A program made the translations under genes and the position numbers. Shown one piece after another: positions 1 to 11,000 of a stretch of 64,000 nucleotides of DNA (position 1 is its first letter; the number at the start of each line of letters is the position of its first letter). The DNA is from Gambelia wislizenii (lineage: Eukaryota; Chordata; Lepidosauria; Squamata; Crotaphytidae), in assembly GCA_030847615.1 (NCBI GenBank), contig JAUMIR010000002.1, positions 112,104,309 to 112,168,308 on the forward strand. Reading direction: 5' to 3'. The notes under the pieces are model-generated. The model worked only from the letters and a program-made list of their open reading frames with translations, ran no database searches and had not been told where the DNA came from.

Positions 1-390
1 TCTCAAAAATGTCCAGGGCCTTAAATCAGTGAATCCATCCATTTTCTAAAAGATATAATAACAGCACAGTCCTATGTATTATTTTATTCTGAAATAAATC
101 CCACTGAGCCCAATTGGATTACTCAAATTAAGCTGAGGACAAAGGAGGAAAGTGGGAGGAAAGAGAAACTGGGACATTTTAAAAGCAGCTGAAAAGGCTT
201 GATTAATCAGGACAGTTGGAGGATATCCAAGTGTATTTAGGATTGCAACTTAAAAGTAAAAAAACAAAAACAAAAAACGTTAACAGTCATTCTTCAAAGA
301 CATAGTCATGTTAGCTTCTATCAGTATAGAAAGGGATCCTGTAACACCTTTAAGGCTAAGAGAAAGAAGTTTGTAGCATAAGCTTTCCTA
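1..390. other. Intergenic/intronic sequence with a Penelope-like tail remnant
   Basis: No coding region seen. At about 335-385 the sequence, read on the - strand, resembles the 3' tail of amniote Penelope-like elements (an AAGCTTATGC block followed by a TTAGxCTTAAAGGTG-like block). If the opsin gene starts further left, this could be part of one of its introns. Confidence 0.35.
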
Positions 391-924
391 GGGGTCGTTT
401 ACACGGGCAAATATTCCTCTAAATATACCGCTAAGATAGCTCATAGTTCCCACAGATCGCAGCACAGCATTGCCTCATTCAGAAGGGGGGAAGGTAAAAC
501 ACCCAAATATAGCATGCCAGGGGATGTCGCTATTTTTGCCGGTATATTTGCAATGTAGTGCATTTTTGGCAGTGTGAACTAGCATTCCGCTAAGGGTTAA
601 AGCAGAGCTGCATTGTGATTGGTTGATGATGCAGGGGTGAGCTTAAAAGAGGGGCAGGGTGGGAGGCAAAGACAGTAGCCATTAGAGAGGAAACTTGCAA
701 AAATCCTGTCTGCTATTTTGCAAGCCAGTTTGCAAACACAAATGATTCCCAACAATTTTCATTCAGGGAGCATTCCTTCTCATCCTCTCTGCTGTTTTGA
801 AAGTATGTAAAAGCTCTCAACTTTTTTCCTGTGCATGGGGGAGGGAGAGAAACCATTTCACTAAGGGCTGTGAAAAGAACAGAAGCTCCCTGCTATTTTC
901 CCTCTCTCTCTCTCTCTGCTTGGG

Positions 925-958
<34 letters not shown>

Positions 959-1326
959 ATGAGTGAGATAGATGGGGGAGGGAGGGGGGATGCTGGAAAA
1001 ACTTGCGATAGATTCACCTTAGGATACACGGCATGGCAGCAAGGTCTTTTAGCAGAGAGATTACTATGCCTCTGCTTTACGGAGTGAGTTCATTTACAGG
1101 CAGATTGACAGAGACAGAGAGCCACTTCTTTGATCTTCCCCCCTGCTATTTCTGGTCTATGCCCTTCCTCATAAAGCCTTTGTCTGCTGGGGAGGCCACG
1201 CCCCCCCCCCTTACTCAAGTCTGAACTTAAAAGCGACATAATTAGAAAAAAAACCTGACTGGCACAGCTGCGGAACAGAATTAAAGTGCAAGTTGCTGCA
1301 ATAAATCTGCTGTGTAAACCAGCCCC
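391..1326. mobile_element. Non-autonomous DNA transposon with terminal inverted repeats
   Basis: The left end reads GGGGTCGTTTACACGGG and the right end, reverse-complemented, reads GGGGCTGGTTTACACAGC, giving an imperfect terminal inverted repeat of about 17 bp. No transposase is encoded; the short ORFs inside overlap simple repeats. It sits between two Penelope-like tail fragments in opposite orientation. No clear target-site duplication was seen, so the superfamily is not assigned. Confidence 0.5.
901..957. repeat. (CT)n-(GA)n inverted dinucleotide microsatellite
   Basis: A CT run of about 18 bp is followed, after a short spacer with a G run, by a GA run of about 33 bp. The two tracts are complementary, so the region can form a hairpin. 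It lies inside the TIR element at 391-1326. Confidence 0.85.
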
Positions 1327-2331
1327 AAGACTCATTCTACTACTCATTCTGCATCTGTTGAAGTAGACTGAGGTCATGTCCACACAGGCCAAAAATGCCA
1401 TACTCACTTCAAACCTCGTATTGACAATCCTCACCACTTACAACTACTTCCAGGAAGGTAATGCGGGTTTTAGCTCTTAATGCAACTTTGCCCCGCGCCA
1501 AGCAAAGTCAGGGAGAAAGTCTGATGTTTTCCAGAAACCCTGGAATGGCTTTGGGTTCTGTTGGTGTGCAGACAGCTGGATGGTGTCTGATTTGGCTGAC
1601 TCAGTTGTCCACAGACCAAAAGCCATGCCATCCCCCTTCCCCGTGCTGATCAGCACAGGGAAAGGGGCCTTCAGAGCCTCTGCCGCCACCTCCTCATGAG
1701 CAGGAGCTCCGTGGAAAGACTGCCCAGTGCACCGCCACCTCTGCTGAGGCCAGAAATGGGCACTTGGACATGTGATCATCAAGCATGTGGTCTCTCTAGC
1801 CCTCCTTGTTGATCACACAGGCTCCCCATTCTGCCCTCAGCAGAGGTGGCGGTATGCTGGCAGGCTTTCCATGGAGCGCTTGATCTCAAGGAGGAGGTGG
1901 TTCCGACGAGATCCATCTCCTTCCCTGTGCTCCTGCCACTGCCGCCTCACCAGGGAAGCAGCCATGGAAAGCCTACCTGGTGTGGTTGCTTTGATTAAAG
2001 GGCACCTGTGTGATCAATGAGGGAGAATAAAAAGAGCATACCCTACCTGGCTTTCACAATCTCACGCGGAAGTGTTTACCCATTCACATTGCATTCACAT
2101 GAGTACAATGGTGTATAGATTCAAATGTTGGCAATGCCAGCAGAAAATCACTATTAGGAGATCAATTGATGGCTTGGACCATCAATAAAAAAGTACAGCT
2201 TTTTAACCAGATATAATCATGAAAGGGTGATCTCATCGCAATCATTAGGCAATCATTAGACAAAGTATTTGCTGCGTCTGATAAAGTCCTAAAAGTGGTC
2301 AAAATGGAAAACCCCCATAAAATCCCCCAAA
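1327..2331. other. Unassigned sequence, no gene
   Basis: A Penelope-like tail match on the + strand (ATCTGTTGAAGTAGACTGAG) lies at about 1348-1372. From about 1630 to 1950 there are imperfect repeats of a CTCAGCAGAGGTGG-type motif in both orientations, suggesting an old DNA element. The ORFs here have no recognisable domains. Confidence 0.3.
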
Positions 2332-2682
2332 GTCTCTCTCTCTGGCTTTTCTTCACAAACAAAGATTCAGGAAGGACTCATCCTGTGCTTTCTGCAAGCG
2401 CGCTGATGACTAAAAAGGCCAATCCGAGATAAACAAGTCTGGCTGCAGAAAGCACAGCAGAAGGTCTCCTTGGGTGATATTTCCGGGTTGTGATTCGTAG
2501 AATCATAGAATCATAGAATCATAGAACTGCAGAGTTGGAAGAGACCACGAGGGCCATCCAGTCCAACCCCCCTGCCACGCAGGAAATCTTGATCAAAGCA
2601 TCCCCGATTCTTTCTGCGTTGTCGTTTCTCTTCAAGACTTGTTCGGCGTGAGTTCTCAAATAAGGCTGTAGCATTGTGGATA
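2332..2682 (-). mobile_element. LINE-V (RTE/Vingi-like) 3' fragment, split by a CR1
   Basis: This matches the 3' end of the full-length LINE-V at 46441-50426 on the - strand, including the C-terminal zinc-finger coding region and the 3' hairpin. Here the hairpin has C-to-T changes (TCTTCACAAACAAAGA in + orientation), as expected for CpG decay. It is interrupted by a 109-bp CR1 at 2497-2605. The match stops abruptly at about 2682, a typical 5' truncation. Confidence 0.85.
2497..2605 (-). mobile_element. CR1 3' fragment nested in LINE-V
   Basis: A short CR1 3' end with its terminal repeats ((TAGAATCA)n on the + strand) and the conserved GAGTTGGAAGAGACCACGAG block. It interrupts the LINE-V copy precisely, and GATTC occurs on both sides (2492-2496 and 2606-2610). 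An uninterrupted LINE-V copy has GATTC once at this point. Confidence 0.9.
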
Positions 2683-2995
2683 ATTTCTATAAATACATGC
2701 AAACATTTTGCATCATCATCATCATCAATGAACATTTGTTTCATTTCTGTTAAAATGTTTAAAAGCAGTGATACTGGTCCTTATCTTTCTCTCAGTCACA
2801 CACAGAAAAGGAAAACAAATAACTCTTACCTTTAATGTGTTGTTTTGAGTCCAGTCCAATACATATGCAATATAACTGTTGAGACAATGTTTATTGTAGC
2901 CAATTTTTTTGTCTGGGGAAAAAAAAACTTGCATATGGCAGGTGTTTGAAAACTGGGGAACACTGGAGATTATCACACGAGTCCCTGGAATCTAT
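2683..2995. other. Unique-looking sequence, no gene seen
   Basis: An AT-rich stretch with a short (CAT)n run at about 2712-2729. No splice-bounded open frame with opsin or other similarity was recognised. Confidence 0.3.
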
Positions 2996-3345
2996 GGACT
3001 TTTTCAGACGATCCTTGCAGTGCAAGGATCGAGCGGGAGAGCTTTGTAGCTGAAGCGCGGCAGGGGGTCCATTTCGGACGCCGCCATCCCTGTGGCAAAA
3101 TCGTCCATGTCTCTTCGTTTAGCATTGGAGCCTGCCGCGCCATATTCAGCCAGATTTTATTCACGGACAACCTCTGTGAATAAAATCTGGCTGAATATGG
3201 CGCGGCAGGCTCCAATGCTAAACAGAAGAGACATGGACGATTTCACTGCAGGGACGGCGTAATCCGAAATGGACCCCCTGCTGTGTTGCAGCTACGAAGC
3301 TCTCCCGTTTGATCCTGGCGCTGCAAGGATCGTCTGAAAATGTCC
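2996..3345. mobile_element. 350-bp palindromic (foldback) MITE
   Basis: Two arms of about 165 bp are near-perfect reverse complements around a centre near 3165-3180. The ends are GGACTTTTTCAGACGATC and its complement. The element is flanked by the 3-bp repeat TAT (2993-2995 and 3346-3348). There is no coding capacity. Its termini resemble those of elements at 13088, 58577 and 62494, so it probably belongs to a local family mobilised in trans. Superfamily unknown. Confidence 0.8.
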
Positions 3346-3936
3346 TATGTCTGTCCTGCTACCCCCCCACCCGCCCCACTCCTGTCCCTGTAACACTAAA
3401 ACAAAAAACATTTTAAACACCTACCTTTTATCGGAAGAGAAACGGCTCACCCTCCCCTCGGCTTCATTGCAGTAAATGCAGCTGTCATAAAGCTGCTTTT
3501 ACTGCAGTGAAGCCAAATTGTTCTTGCAAGAGAATGATCATGTGGGAAATTCAAAAATAAAACTCTAACCAAATGTCAAAAAGTAAAACAAAGCCCCAAA
3601 ACAGAAAAAGAAAAGCCCAAGTAACCCCGGGGCGGGGGGAAGGGTGTCACTTACCTGACTGTCCCGATTGAACCCGAAAGTCTTCAGCACAGACCTCCCG
3701 CTGATGTCACAATCTCATCTTGCCATCATAACGGGTCCTCTGGTCACTCGCCCGTCATTCCGTTATAATAGCGGAATGGGCTTCTTATTCACAGCTTAAG
3801 CTGTGAATAAGAGGAAGCGGGGGACGAACAGGAGCAGAATGGGAGCATCCCAGTATAGGGACAATGTCATCTAAAAGGTAAGCCTTTTAACGATCTCCTG
3901 TCGTCCCTGTCCTGGGATGTTTTCAGCGTGTAATAA
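3346..3936. mobile_element. Probable related non-autonomous DNA element, degraded
   Basis: The right part (a GTCATCTaAAAgGtAAGCC-type block at about 3865-3890, then a GATCTCCTG block) is repeated near 55115-55150, inside another element. A CCCGATTGAACC/ACTTACCTG block near 3650-3680 has counterparts near 13330-13370 and 54900. This suggests a shared, longer element of which the palindrome at 2996 may be a part or neighbour. Boundaries are not certain. Confidence 0.4.
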
Positions 3937-5345
3937 TCTTTTTTATTCTTTATTAAATATTTTACAACACATTACTTAATCACATTTTTAATTTGCTCCC
4001 TTCTCTCCCTCCCTCCCACCCTCTTCAACGGCTTCACAGAGGATGTATCTGTTTAAGTCTTCATGATAAATTTTCCATGATATGAGTAATAGTTGCATTC
4101 ACATTGGTTATTGCGCTATTCCCCCCTTGTTCATTAACTTTTTGAGTAACCATTTTCCATTTATTGTTCCAGGTTTCTTCTTTTATCTGTCCTACATATT
4201 TCAGTCTTCTTTCTCTAAAAAAGTCAAATAATAGAAATTCTGCTACGGTATATATTTTTCAAGATTAGATTTATACCACTTGGATTTTTCTTTCCAGTCC
4301 AGTGCAATAACTGCACGTGCTGCTTTTAATATTTGCTTTGTCACATACTCTTCATTCTTATTCAGGCCCATTATACTCAAATTAAGTATAGTACTGTTTT
4401 CTTTACTGAGGTGTATTTCTTTCCCTTGTATCCCATTTATTTCTTTATTTACTTATTTACTTCACTCCAAAATTTCTGAATTAAGGGACAAACCCACCAC
4501 ATATGAATATAGGATCCTTTATACCATAGTTATGCCAACAGTTTGATGAACAATTACCATTTATAAAAGATAGTTCATGTGGTGTTTTATACCACCATCC
4601 CATCAGTTTAATTTGTTGTTCTTTTACTTTTGTGTTTTTATTCTTTACTATTTCTTGAATCCATACTTTAATCTCCTCTCTAGTTATTAGTAAATCTTTG
4701 TCCCAGCAGGCTATCAAACTCTCTTCAATATTAAATTTAATCTCTAACATAGCCCTATATATTTTGCCAATTAAGCCTTTTTCTTGGTTTAGTTTTCTTT
4801 TCATTATTCCCTCTAATGGTGTAGTACCTTCTTTAACCATTAATCTTAATTCTTGCAATTTTTTTATAATTCCTCTTATCTGAAGCCAATATTGAGTACC
4901 AATTAAATAAGTTAACTCATTCTCATCTATAGGTTTCCTAGTTTCATCATATACATCTCCATTTTTTTTGGTAACCTTCTGCTTTTAGTCTTTTTAATGG
5001 TTTCCCTATTTCCTCAATATTATTTCTATTTACACATTCAATTGGGAGCCATTTCCAATTTTCTGTTAATAAACTCTTATGCCATTTATTCCAAATCTGA
5101 AGATTTACACACATGGGACCAATTGTTCTCTCTTTAATATTTTGCCCAATTGCCTTAATTTGAAATATGGATCTATATTCCATATTATTAATTTGCTTTT
5201 CTATCCTTACCCATTTTTTGGGTCATCGTATTCAAGATCTAATATTCTTAACAATTGTATTACTTCAAAGTATATTTCAAGAGAGGGTGCCCCCCCATCC
5301 TCCTTTTTCCTGATTTCCATAGAATAGCCCATTAGGAATACTCAA
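3937..5345 (-). mobile_element. L1-type LINE 3' end (ORF2 C-terminus and 3' UTR)
   Basis: On the - strand, ORF segments at 4947-5183 and 4481-4858 translate to material resembling the region downstream of the L1 reverse transcriptase: a W-rich segment (IWNKWHKSLLTENW), then IKLMGWWYKTPHELSF and a C-x2-C/W-C-like stretch. The AT-rich sequence to 3937 would be the 3' UTR. The element is 5'-truncated and broken by stops and frameshifts. The class is inferred from the order of the W/C motifs. Confidence 0.6.
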
Positions 5346-5873
5346 TTTCTTTTTCCCTGAGATCCATTTTTTAATTGACCTTTTAATTGACTTAGACTTT
5401 GGGATCTAGGCTGTAATTCATTATTTTTCTGGCTGATGTTTAACTTAAGAAAAGAGGGGAAAATAGCAAAAGACTAAAAAGCAACTATGCAGCCTTGGAG
5501 AGCTGACATATTCATAGAAGACAGTGACAACTGTCTGATCATAATTAAAACATTTGAGAGAGATGTGTCATCCACACTTCTGTGGCTTAAAGATATTTAT
5601 AGCCACATTATTGCAGAGGATTCTGGGAATACTTGGGTGCAGCTGCCATTGTCCTAGCAGCTGTCACAAGCATCCATCCTTTATTGTTGCCCTCTGAGTT
5701 CCTCCTCTTTGACTCATTTGCATCCATAGCTCACTGTCATAGTTTTATCTGTAGTCCTTGAAAGAGGGGGCGAGGGACATTCATGCTCTTAGAACTGTCA
5801 CAAAAGGGCAGAAAGCAACATATCAGCTTTCAAGCCATTTTGAACATCCACACTCTTGAGAGACAAACAACAA
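5346..5873. other. No gene seen
   Basis: Mixed sequence between the L1 and CR1 fragments. A GAGGATTCTGGGAA motif at about 5617 recalls MITEs elsewhere in the window (19145, 58577), but the match is short. Confidence 0.3.
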
Positions 5874-6264
5874 ATTGAGCTGGGAATGTTTAGCTTGGAA
5901 AAAAGACGGTTAAGAGGCGATATGATAGCCCTGTTTAAGTATTTGAAGAGATGTCACGCTGAGGATGGAGCAGGCTTGTTTTCTGCTGCTCCAGAGACTG
6001 GAACACGGAGCAATGGGTGCAAGCTCCAGGAACAGAGATTCCACCTCAACATAAGGAGGAACTTTTTGACAGTAAGAGCTGTTCGGCAGTGGAACACACT
6101 CCCTCGGAGCGTGGTGGGGTCTCCTTCCTTGGAGGTCTTTAAACAGAGGCTGGATGGCCATCTGTCGGGGATGCTTTGATTGTGATTCCTGCATGACAGG
6201 GGGTTGGACTGGATGGCCCTCGTGGTCTCTTCCAACTCTGCAATTCTATGATTCTATGATTCTA
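5874..6264 (+). mobile_element. CR1 3' fragment (ORF2 C-terminus)
   Basis: It encodes the end of CR1 ORF2: motifs [39 protein letters not shown] and LEVFKQRLDGHL. The CR1 3' UTR and ATTCTATGATTCTATG tail follow. It is very close in sequence to CR1-B at 32777-36638 and so is probably a young insertion. 5'-truncated. Confidence 0.9.
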
Positions 6265-7060
6265 CTCACTTATAACAGGATACATAACATGTGTGGTAAT
6301 AAAGGGACAAGACCCTGCCACAAACCCAGATGCCAACTCTGTCCCCACATCTACTTTGTGAGTAATATTACAGTGGCCAATAACTCCACCCACAACATCA
6401 GAGGTGCATTCACTTGCCCGTCCTCCAATGTGATATATGTCATCCTATGTCAGCAATGCCTCTCTACACTCTACATTGGACAAACAGCTTGGTCTCTACA
6501 CAAGAGGATTAATGGACACAAATCTGACATTAGAAATGACAATACACTTCAACCTTCCTGGCTGAAAGGGATTTGCAGGTTGCAGTCCTTGAACAAGGAA
6601 ATTACAAAGGAGGATTAGAAAGCGAAACAACTGAATTGAATGACTGTATATTTACAAATTCCAATTCATTAGCAGAGGTATGAACAAAGACAATGGCTTC
6701 ATGGGATGCTACATATATTAATACAAGAGCACTTATAACAAAAGAAATCTTCTCAGAGAGAGTTTTGAACCCAGGAAAACTGACTCTTGGTAAGCAGATT
6801 CATTGCTTTCACGCATCAACACTGACTACTGTAAAGATATGAAAGACCTGTATCACTGCACCCTTTGAAAATTTAGGGCAAGGGGCATGATTTGCTTCTT
6901 TCTATATCCTATTACATTCTACCCCATTCTTCTAACTGTATGAATATGCTTTATACCTGAGGTCTTAATACCACTTGGTATTGCATCTGAAGAAGTGGGT
7001 TTATATGTTGTTAGCTGCCTTGAGTCCCATTATCAGGAGAAAGGTGGGATATAAATGAAT
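6265..7060 (+). mobile_element. Penelope-like element fragment with GIY-YIG domain
   Basis: The open frame from about 6265 to 6618 encodes a Cys-rich lead (GTRPCHKPRCQLCPHI), then SSNVIYVILCQQC, LYIGQTAWSLHKRINGHKSD. This order matches the C-terminal GIY-YIG endonuclease of Penelope-like retroelements (the Y-I-L and Y-I-G pair and the R of the R-x-x-x-H region are visible). The reverse-transcriptase part is absent. A CTGAAGAAGTGGGTTTAT block at about 6989 is like the 3' tail of these elements. At 7010-7060 a GAGAAAGGTGGGATATAAAT tail is of the kind ending many squamate SINEs and LINEs. Confidence 0.75.
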
Positions 7061-7270
7061 AGAATCATAGAATCATAGAATTGTAGAGTTGGAAGAGACC
7101 ACGAGGGCCATCCAGTCCAACCCCCTGCCATGCAGAAAATCACGATCAAAGCATCCCTGACAGATGGCAATCCAGCCTCTGTTTCAAGACCTCCAAGGAA
7201 GGAGACCCCACCACGCTCTGAGGGAGTGCATTCCACTGCCGAACAGCTCTGACTGTCAAAAAGTTCCTCC

Positions 7271-9585
7271 TCATGTTGAGGTGGAATCTCTGTTCCTGGA
7301 GCTTGCATCCATTGCTCCCATCCTATATCTATGCATTTCATTTTTCCGCCCTAAGTGCAGTACTTTACATTTCTCCGTATTGAATTTCATTTTGTTAGCT
7401 TTGGCCCAGCTCTCCAGTCTATCCAGGTCATTCTGAATTTTGATCCTGTCCTCTAGGGTATTAGCTACTCCTCCTAATTTGGTGTCATCTGCAAATTTGA
7501 TAAGTATGCCCCTAATTCCCTCATCCAAGTCATTCATAAAGATGTTGAATAGCACTGGGCCCAGGACCGAAACTTGTGGCACCCCACTGGTCACATCTTT
7601 CCAAGACGAAGAGCAGCCACTGCTGAGCACCCTTTGGGTTCAATTGCAAATCCATTGAACAGTTAACTTGTCTAGCCCACATTTTACAAGCTTGTTTGCA
7701 AGAATGTCATGGGGAACCTTGCCTTACTGAAATCAAGGTATACGATATCCACAGCGTTCCCTTCATCTACCAAGCTGGTAATTTTATCAAAAAAAGAGAT
7801 CAGATTAGTCTGGCATGACTTGTTTCTCTGAAACCCATGTTGACTTTTTGTGATTATGGCATTGCCTTCTAAATGTTCACAGACTCTCTGTTTAATTATC
7901 TGCTCTAGAATCTTCCCTGGTATTGATGTCAGACTAACTGGACGATAATTGTTGGGATCCTCTTTTTTCCCCTTTTTGAAGATGGGAACAACGTTTGCCC
8001 TCCTCCAGTCTGCTGGGACTTCTCCTGTCCTCCAGGAGTTCTCAAAGATTATTGCCAATGGCTCTGAGATTACATTTGCCAGCTCTTTTAATACCCTTGG
8101 ATGTAGTTCATCTGGTCCTGGAGATTTAAATTCATTTAGTTTAAGAAGGTATTCCTGTACTACCTCTTTGCTTATTCTGTGCTGGATTTCCCCTATTGTG
8201 TTCTCTGTTCCTTTATCCTCAGCTTGGTCTCCCTTTTCCTTTTCTGAAAACACTGAGGCAAAGAAGGTGTTGAGTAATTCTGCCTTTTCTCTGACCCCTG
8301 TTAGCATTTTGCCATCTTCTCCACGTAGTGGCCCTACCATTTCCTTCTTCCTCCTTTTGCTGCGGACATACCCCAAAAAAACCTTTTTATTGTTCTTAAC
8401 CTCTCTAGTAAGCCTGAGCTCATTCTGCACTTTAGCTTTTCTGACTTTACTCCTACATGTGTTCTCTATCTGTTTGAATTCTTCTTTGGTGATTTCCCCC
8501 TTTTTCCATTTCCTATACATGTTCCGTTTAAAACTTAGCTCCATTGATATTTCTTTAGTCACCCATCCTGGTTTCTTGAGACACCTCCCATTTTTCTTCC
8601 TCAATGGTACTGTTTGAAATTGTGCCTTCAGTATCTCCCTTTTGAGAAAGTCCCATCCGTCTTGAGGTCTCTTCTCTTTTAGTATTCCTGACCATGGGAT
8701 CATCCCCAGTATTTCCCTGAGTTTATTGAAATCAGCTCTCCTAAAGTCGAGAATGCGTGTCTGACTATTCCTGGCTTCTCCTTTCCATTGTATAACAAAC
8801 TCCAGGAGAACATGATCACTCTCACCTAAGGATCCCACCATTTGCACCCCATTAACCAGGTCATCACTGTTGGTTAGGATCAGATCTAAAATAGCTGACC
8901 CCCTTGTTGCCTCTTCCACCTTTTGGACCATGACATTGTCTTCCAGGCAAGTAAGGAATTTGCTAGACCTTGAAGTTTTGGTTGAGTTAGATTGCCAGCA
9001 AATATCAGGATAGTTGAAGTCACCCATCACTACTACATCTCTCCTTTCTGCGTGTGTGTTCATCTGTTCTAGAATGGCATCATCCAGTTCCTCCGTCTGA
9101 CTTGGGGGTCTGTAGTAGAGTCCCACAATAGCATCCGTGTTGTTTCCCTCCCCTTTAATTTTTATCCAGATGCTGTCCACCTGGCTTCCAGCATTGATGT
9201 CATGGATTTCTTCACTGGTGTAAATATCCCTGACATATAATGCTATTCCTCCTCCTTTCCTGTTTGGCCTGTTTCTCTTATAAAGGTTATACCCCTCTAA
9301 TCCTACATTCCAATCATGAGACTCATCCCACCAGGTTTCAGTAATGCCTATTATATCATACTTGCTTTGTAATGCTAGGAGTTCAAGTTCATCTTGCTTA
9401 TTTCCCATGCTCTGTGCATTCGTGTAGAGACATCTAAGACCATGTGTTCCCTTTACTTGCTGCCTGTGCAATGTTTTTTGCCTCCCACTGTTGGGTCCTT
9501 GCACTGTTTGCCTTGTTCCCTCTATGACAGTTTGACTATTTTCTCCAGCCCTTTTGCCTTCCAGAATATTGTCTCCCTCCCCCAT
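7271..9585 (-). pseudogene. CR1-A ORF2 (endonuclease-reverse transcriptase), broken
   Basis: It starts [18 protein letters not shown] at 9585, 5 nt after the ORF1 stop. An AP-type endonuclease is visible ([29 protein letters not shown]), then the start of the reverse transcriptase ([18 protein letters not shown]). A 7-bp deletion relative to CR1-B, just after FSKA near 7720, removes the AFD core of motif A and shifts the frame. The FADDTKLGG box survives in another frame at 7271-7630. The motif B region reads GVPQVS instead of GVPQGS. The copy therefore cannot make active protein. It would act in target-primed reverse transcription. Confidence 0.9.
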
Positions 9586-9590
9586 ATGAC

Positions 9591-10566
9591 TCAGTGTAAA
9601 GCCCTCCTGATCAAGTTCTTGAGACTGTAGGCAAAAATGTTTCTGCCAACTGTTGTGAGATGCACCCCATCTCTTGCCAGAAGTCCCCCCTCATGGAAGT
9701 GCAGCCCATGATCCAAGAATCCAAATTGTTCTCTGCGACACCATCTATGGAGCCAGTTGTTTACATCGTCTATTTTCCTCTCCCTTCCTGGACCATGCCC
9801 TTCAACTGGCAGAAGGGACGAGATGACAACCTGTGCATCCATTTCTTTCAGCTTCCTCCCCAGAGCCTCATAATCTCTTCTGATCTTCGGAAAGCTGTGC
9901 CTTGCAGTATCGTTGGTTCCCACATGGACCAAAAGGAAGGGGTAATGATCAGTAGGCTTGACGAGTCTTGTCAGCCTCTCTGTCACATTACAGATCTTTG
10001 CCCCAGGGAGACAACACACTTCCCAAGACATCTTGTCAGGCCCACAAACCACTGCTTCTGTACCCCGCAGCAAGGAGTCCCCCCCCCACCACACGCCTCT
10101 GCCGAGGCTTCACAGCTGCTGTTCCTTGCGGTGGTACTCTCAAGGTCCCCAGCTCTGCCCCTGAAGTCTGTCTGTGCTGTTCTTCCTTGTTGTCCTTGAT
10201 AAGGGAGAGGGCTTCAAATCGATTCTGTAGCTGCAAGCTGCTCGAAGAATCCCTGGATGTTCTTGTTCTGTGTGTGACATCCCTCCAGCTATCAACCTCC
10301 TGTGTCTGTGGAGTGACCCTCTCCTCCCCAGCCAGTTCCTCTGTGTGGTCCCTGCCCAAGACTGTTCGTTCTGTTCTGTCCAGGAAAACCTCTTGCTCCT
10401 GAATCTGTTGAAGCATAGCTACCCTTGTTTCCAACTGCTGGACTTTCTCCTCCAAGAGGGCTACCAACTTGCACTTGGTGCATGTGAAGTTCCCCACGTC
10501 TGTAGACAAGAAGACAAACATCCCACAAGTGTTGCAGGTGACTGCAGCAGCCCCCTCAGTGTCCAT
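9591..10566 (-). pseudogene. CR1-A ORF1 (Cys-finger, coiled coil, SGNH esterase), frameshifted
   Basis: The ATG is at 10566. The N-terminus has two CxxC pairs (CNTCGMF and CTKCK, about residues 11-33), followed by a heptad-like segment (LLEEKVQQLETRVAML). After an S/T-rich linker there is an SGNH/GDSL-type esterase domain: GDSLLRGTE (nucleophile block), HVGTNDTA, and [11 protein letters not shown] (Asp-His pair). Esterase-type ORF1 proteins are known in the CR1 group. The frame breaks at a C run near 10080-10089, just before the GDS block, so this copy is not intact. The exact function of the esterase in CR1 is unsettled; membrane or lipid interaction has been proposed. Confidence 0.88.
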
Positions 10567-10631
10567 GGTGAGAGCTTTTAGAACTCTTAGTTAATGCTGA
10601 GTACTCTAAGCTGTACTTTTAGGTATGCTGC

Positions 10632-11000
10632 CTCACCAACAAGAAGCCTCTCCTAAGAGTTTAAAAAAAATCAAACTCCCAGAAGCTCCACCCCCTCACC
10701 AACAAGCAGCCTCTCCCAAAAGTTAAAAAAATTCAAACTCCCAGAAGCTCCACCCCCTCAGAAACAAGCAGCCTCTCCCAAGAGTTTAAAAAAATTCAAA
10801 CTCCCAGAAGCTCCACCCCCTCAGAAACAAGCAGCCTCTCCCAAGTGTTTAAAAAAATTCAAACTCCCAGAAGCTCCACCCCCTCACCAACAAGCAGCCT
10901 CTCCCAAGAGTTTAAAAAAATTCAAACTCCCAGAAGCTCCACCCCCTCAGAAACAAGCAGCCTCTCCCAAGAGTTTAAAAAAAAATTCAAACTCACCCAC
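10632..11000 (-). repeat. 63-bp tandem repeat array in the CR1-A 5' region
   Basis: Six copies of a 62-63 bp unit: the AGCCTCTCC landmark recurs at 10645, 10708, 10770, 10833, 10896 and 10959. Each unit, on the CR1 sense strand, contains GGGGGTGGAGCTTCTGGGAG and a T-rich run. The array lies directly upstream of ORF1 on the sense strand, the position of a LINE 5' UTR/promoter. Arrays of promoter monomers are known for mouse L1; a promoter role here is inferred from position only. Confidence 0.9.

Noticed and set aside
901..957. CRISPR-like or regulatory array
   Set aside because: It is a simple CT/GA microsatellite. No CRISPR array is expected or seen in this eukaryotic sequence.
4280..4546. 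Hydrophobic 88-codon + strand ORF resembling membrane segments
   Set aside because: Antisense to an L1 3' region; the hydrophobicity comes from T-rich sequence.
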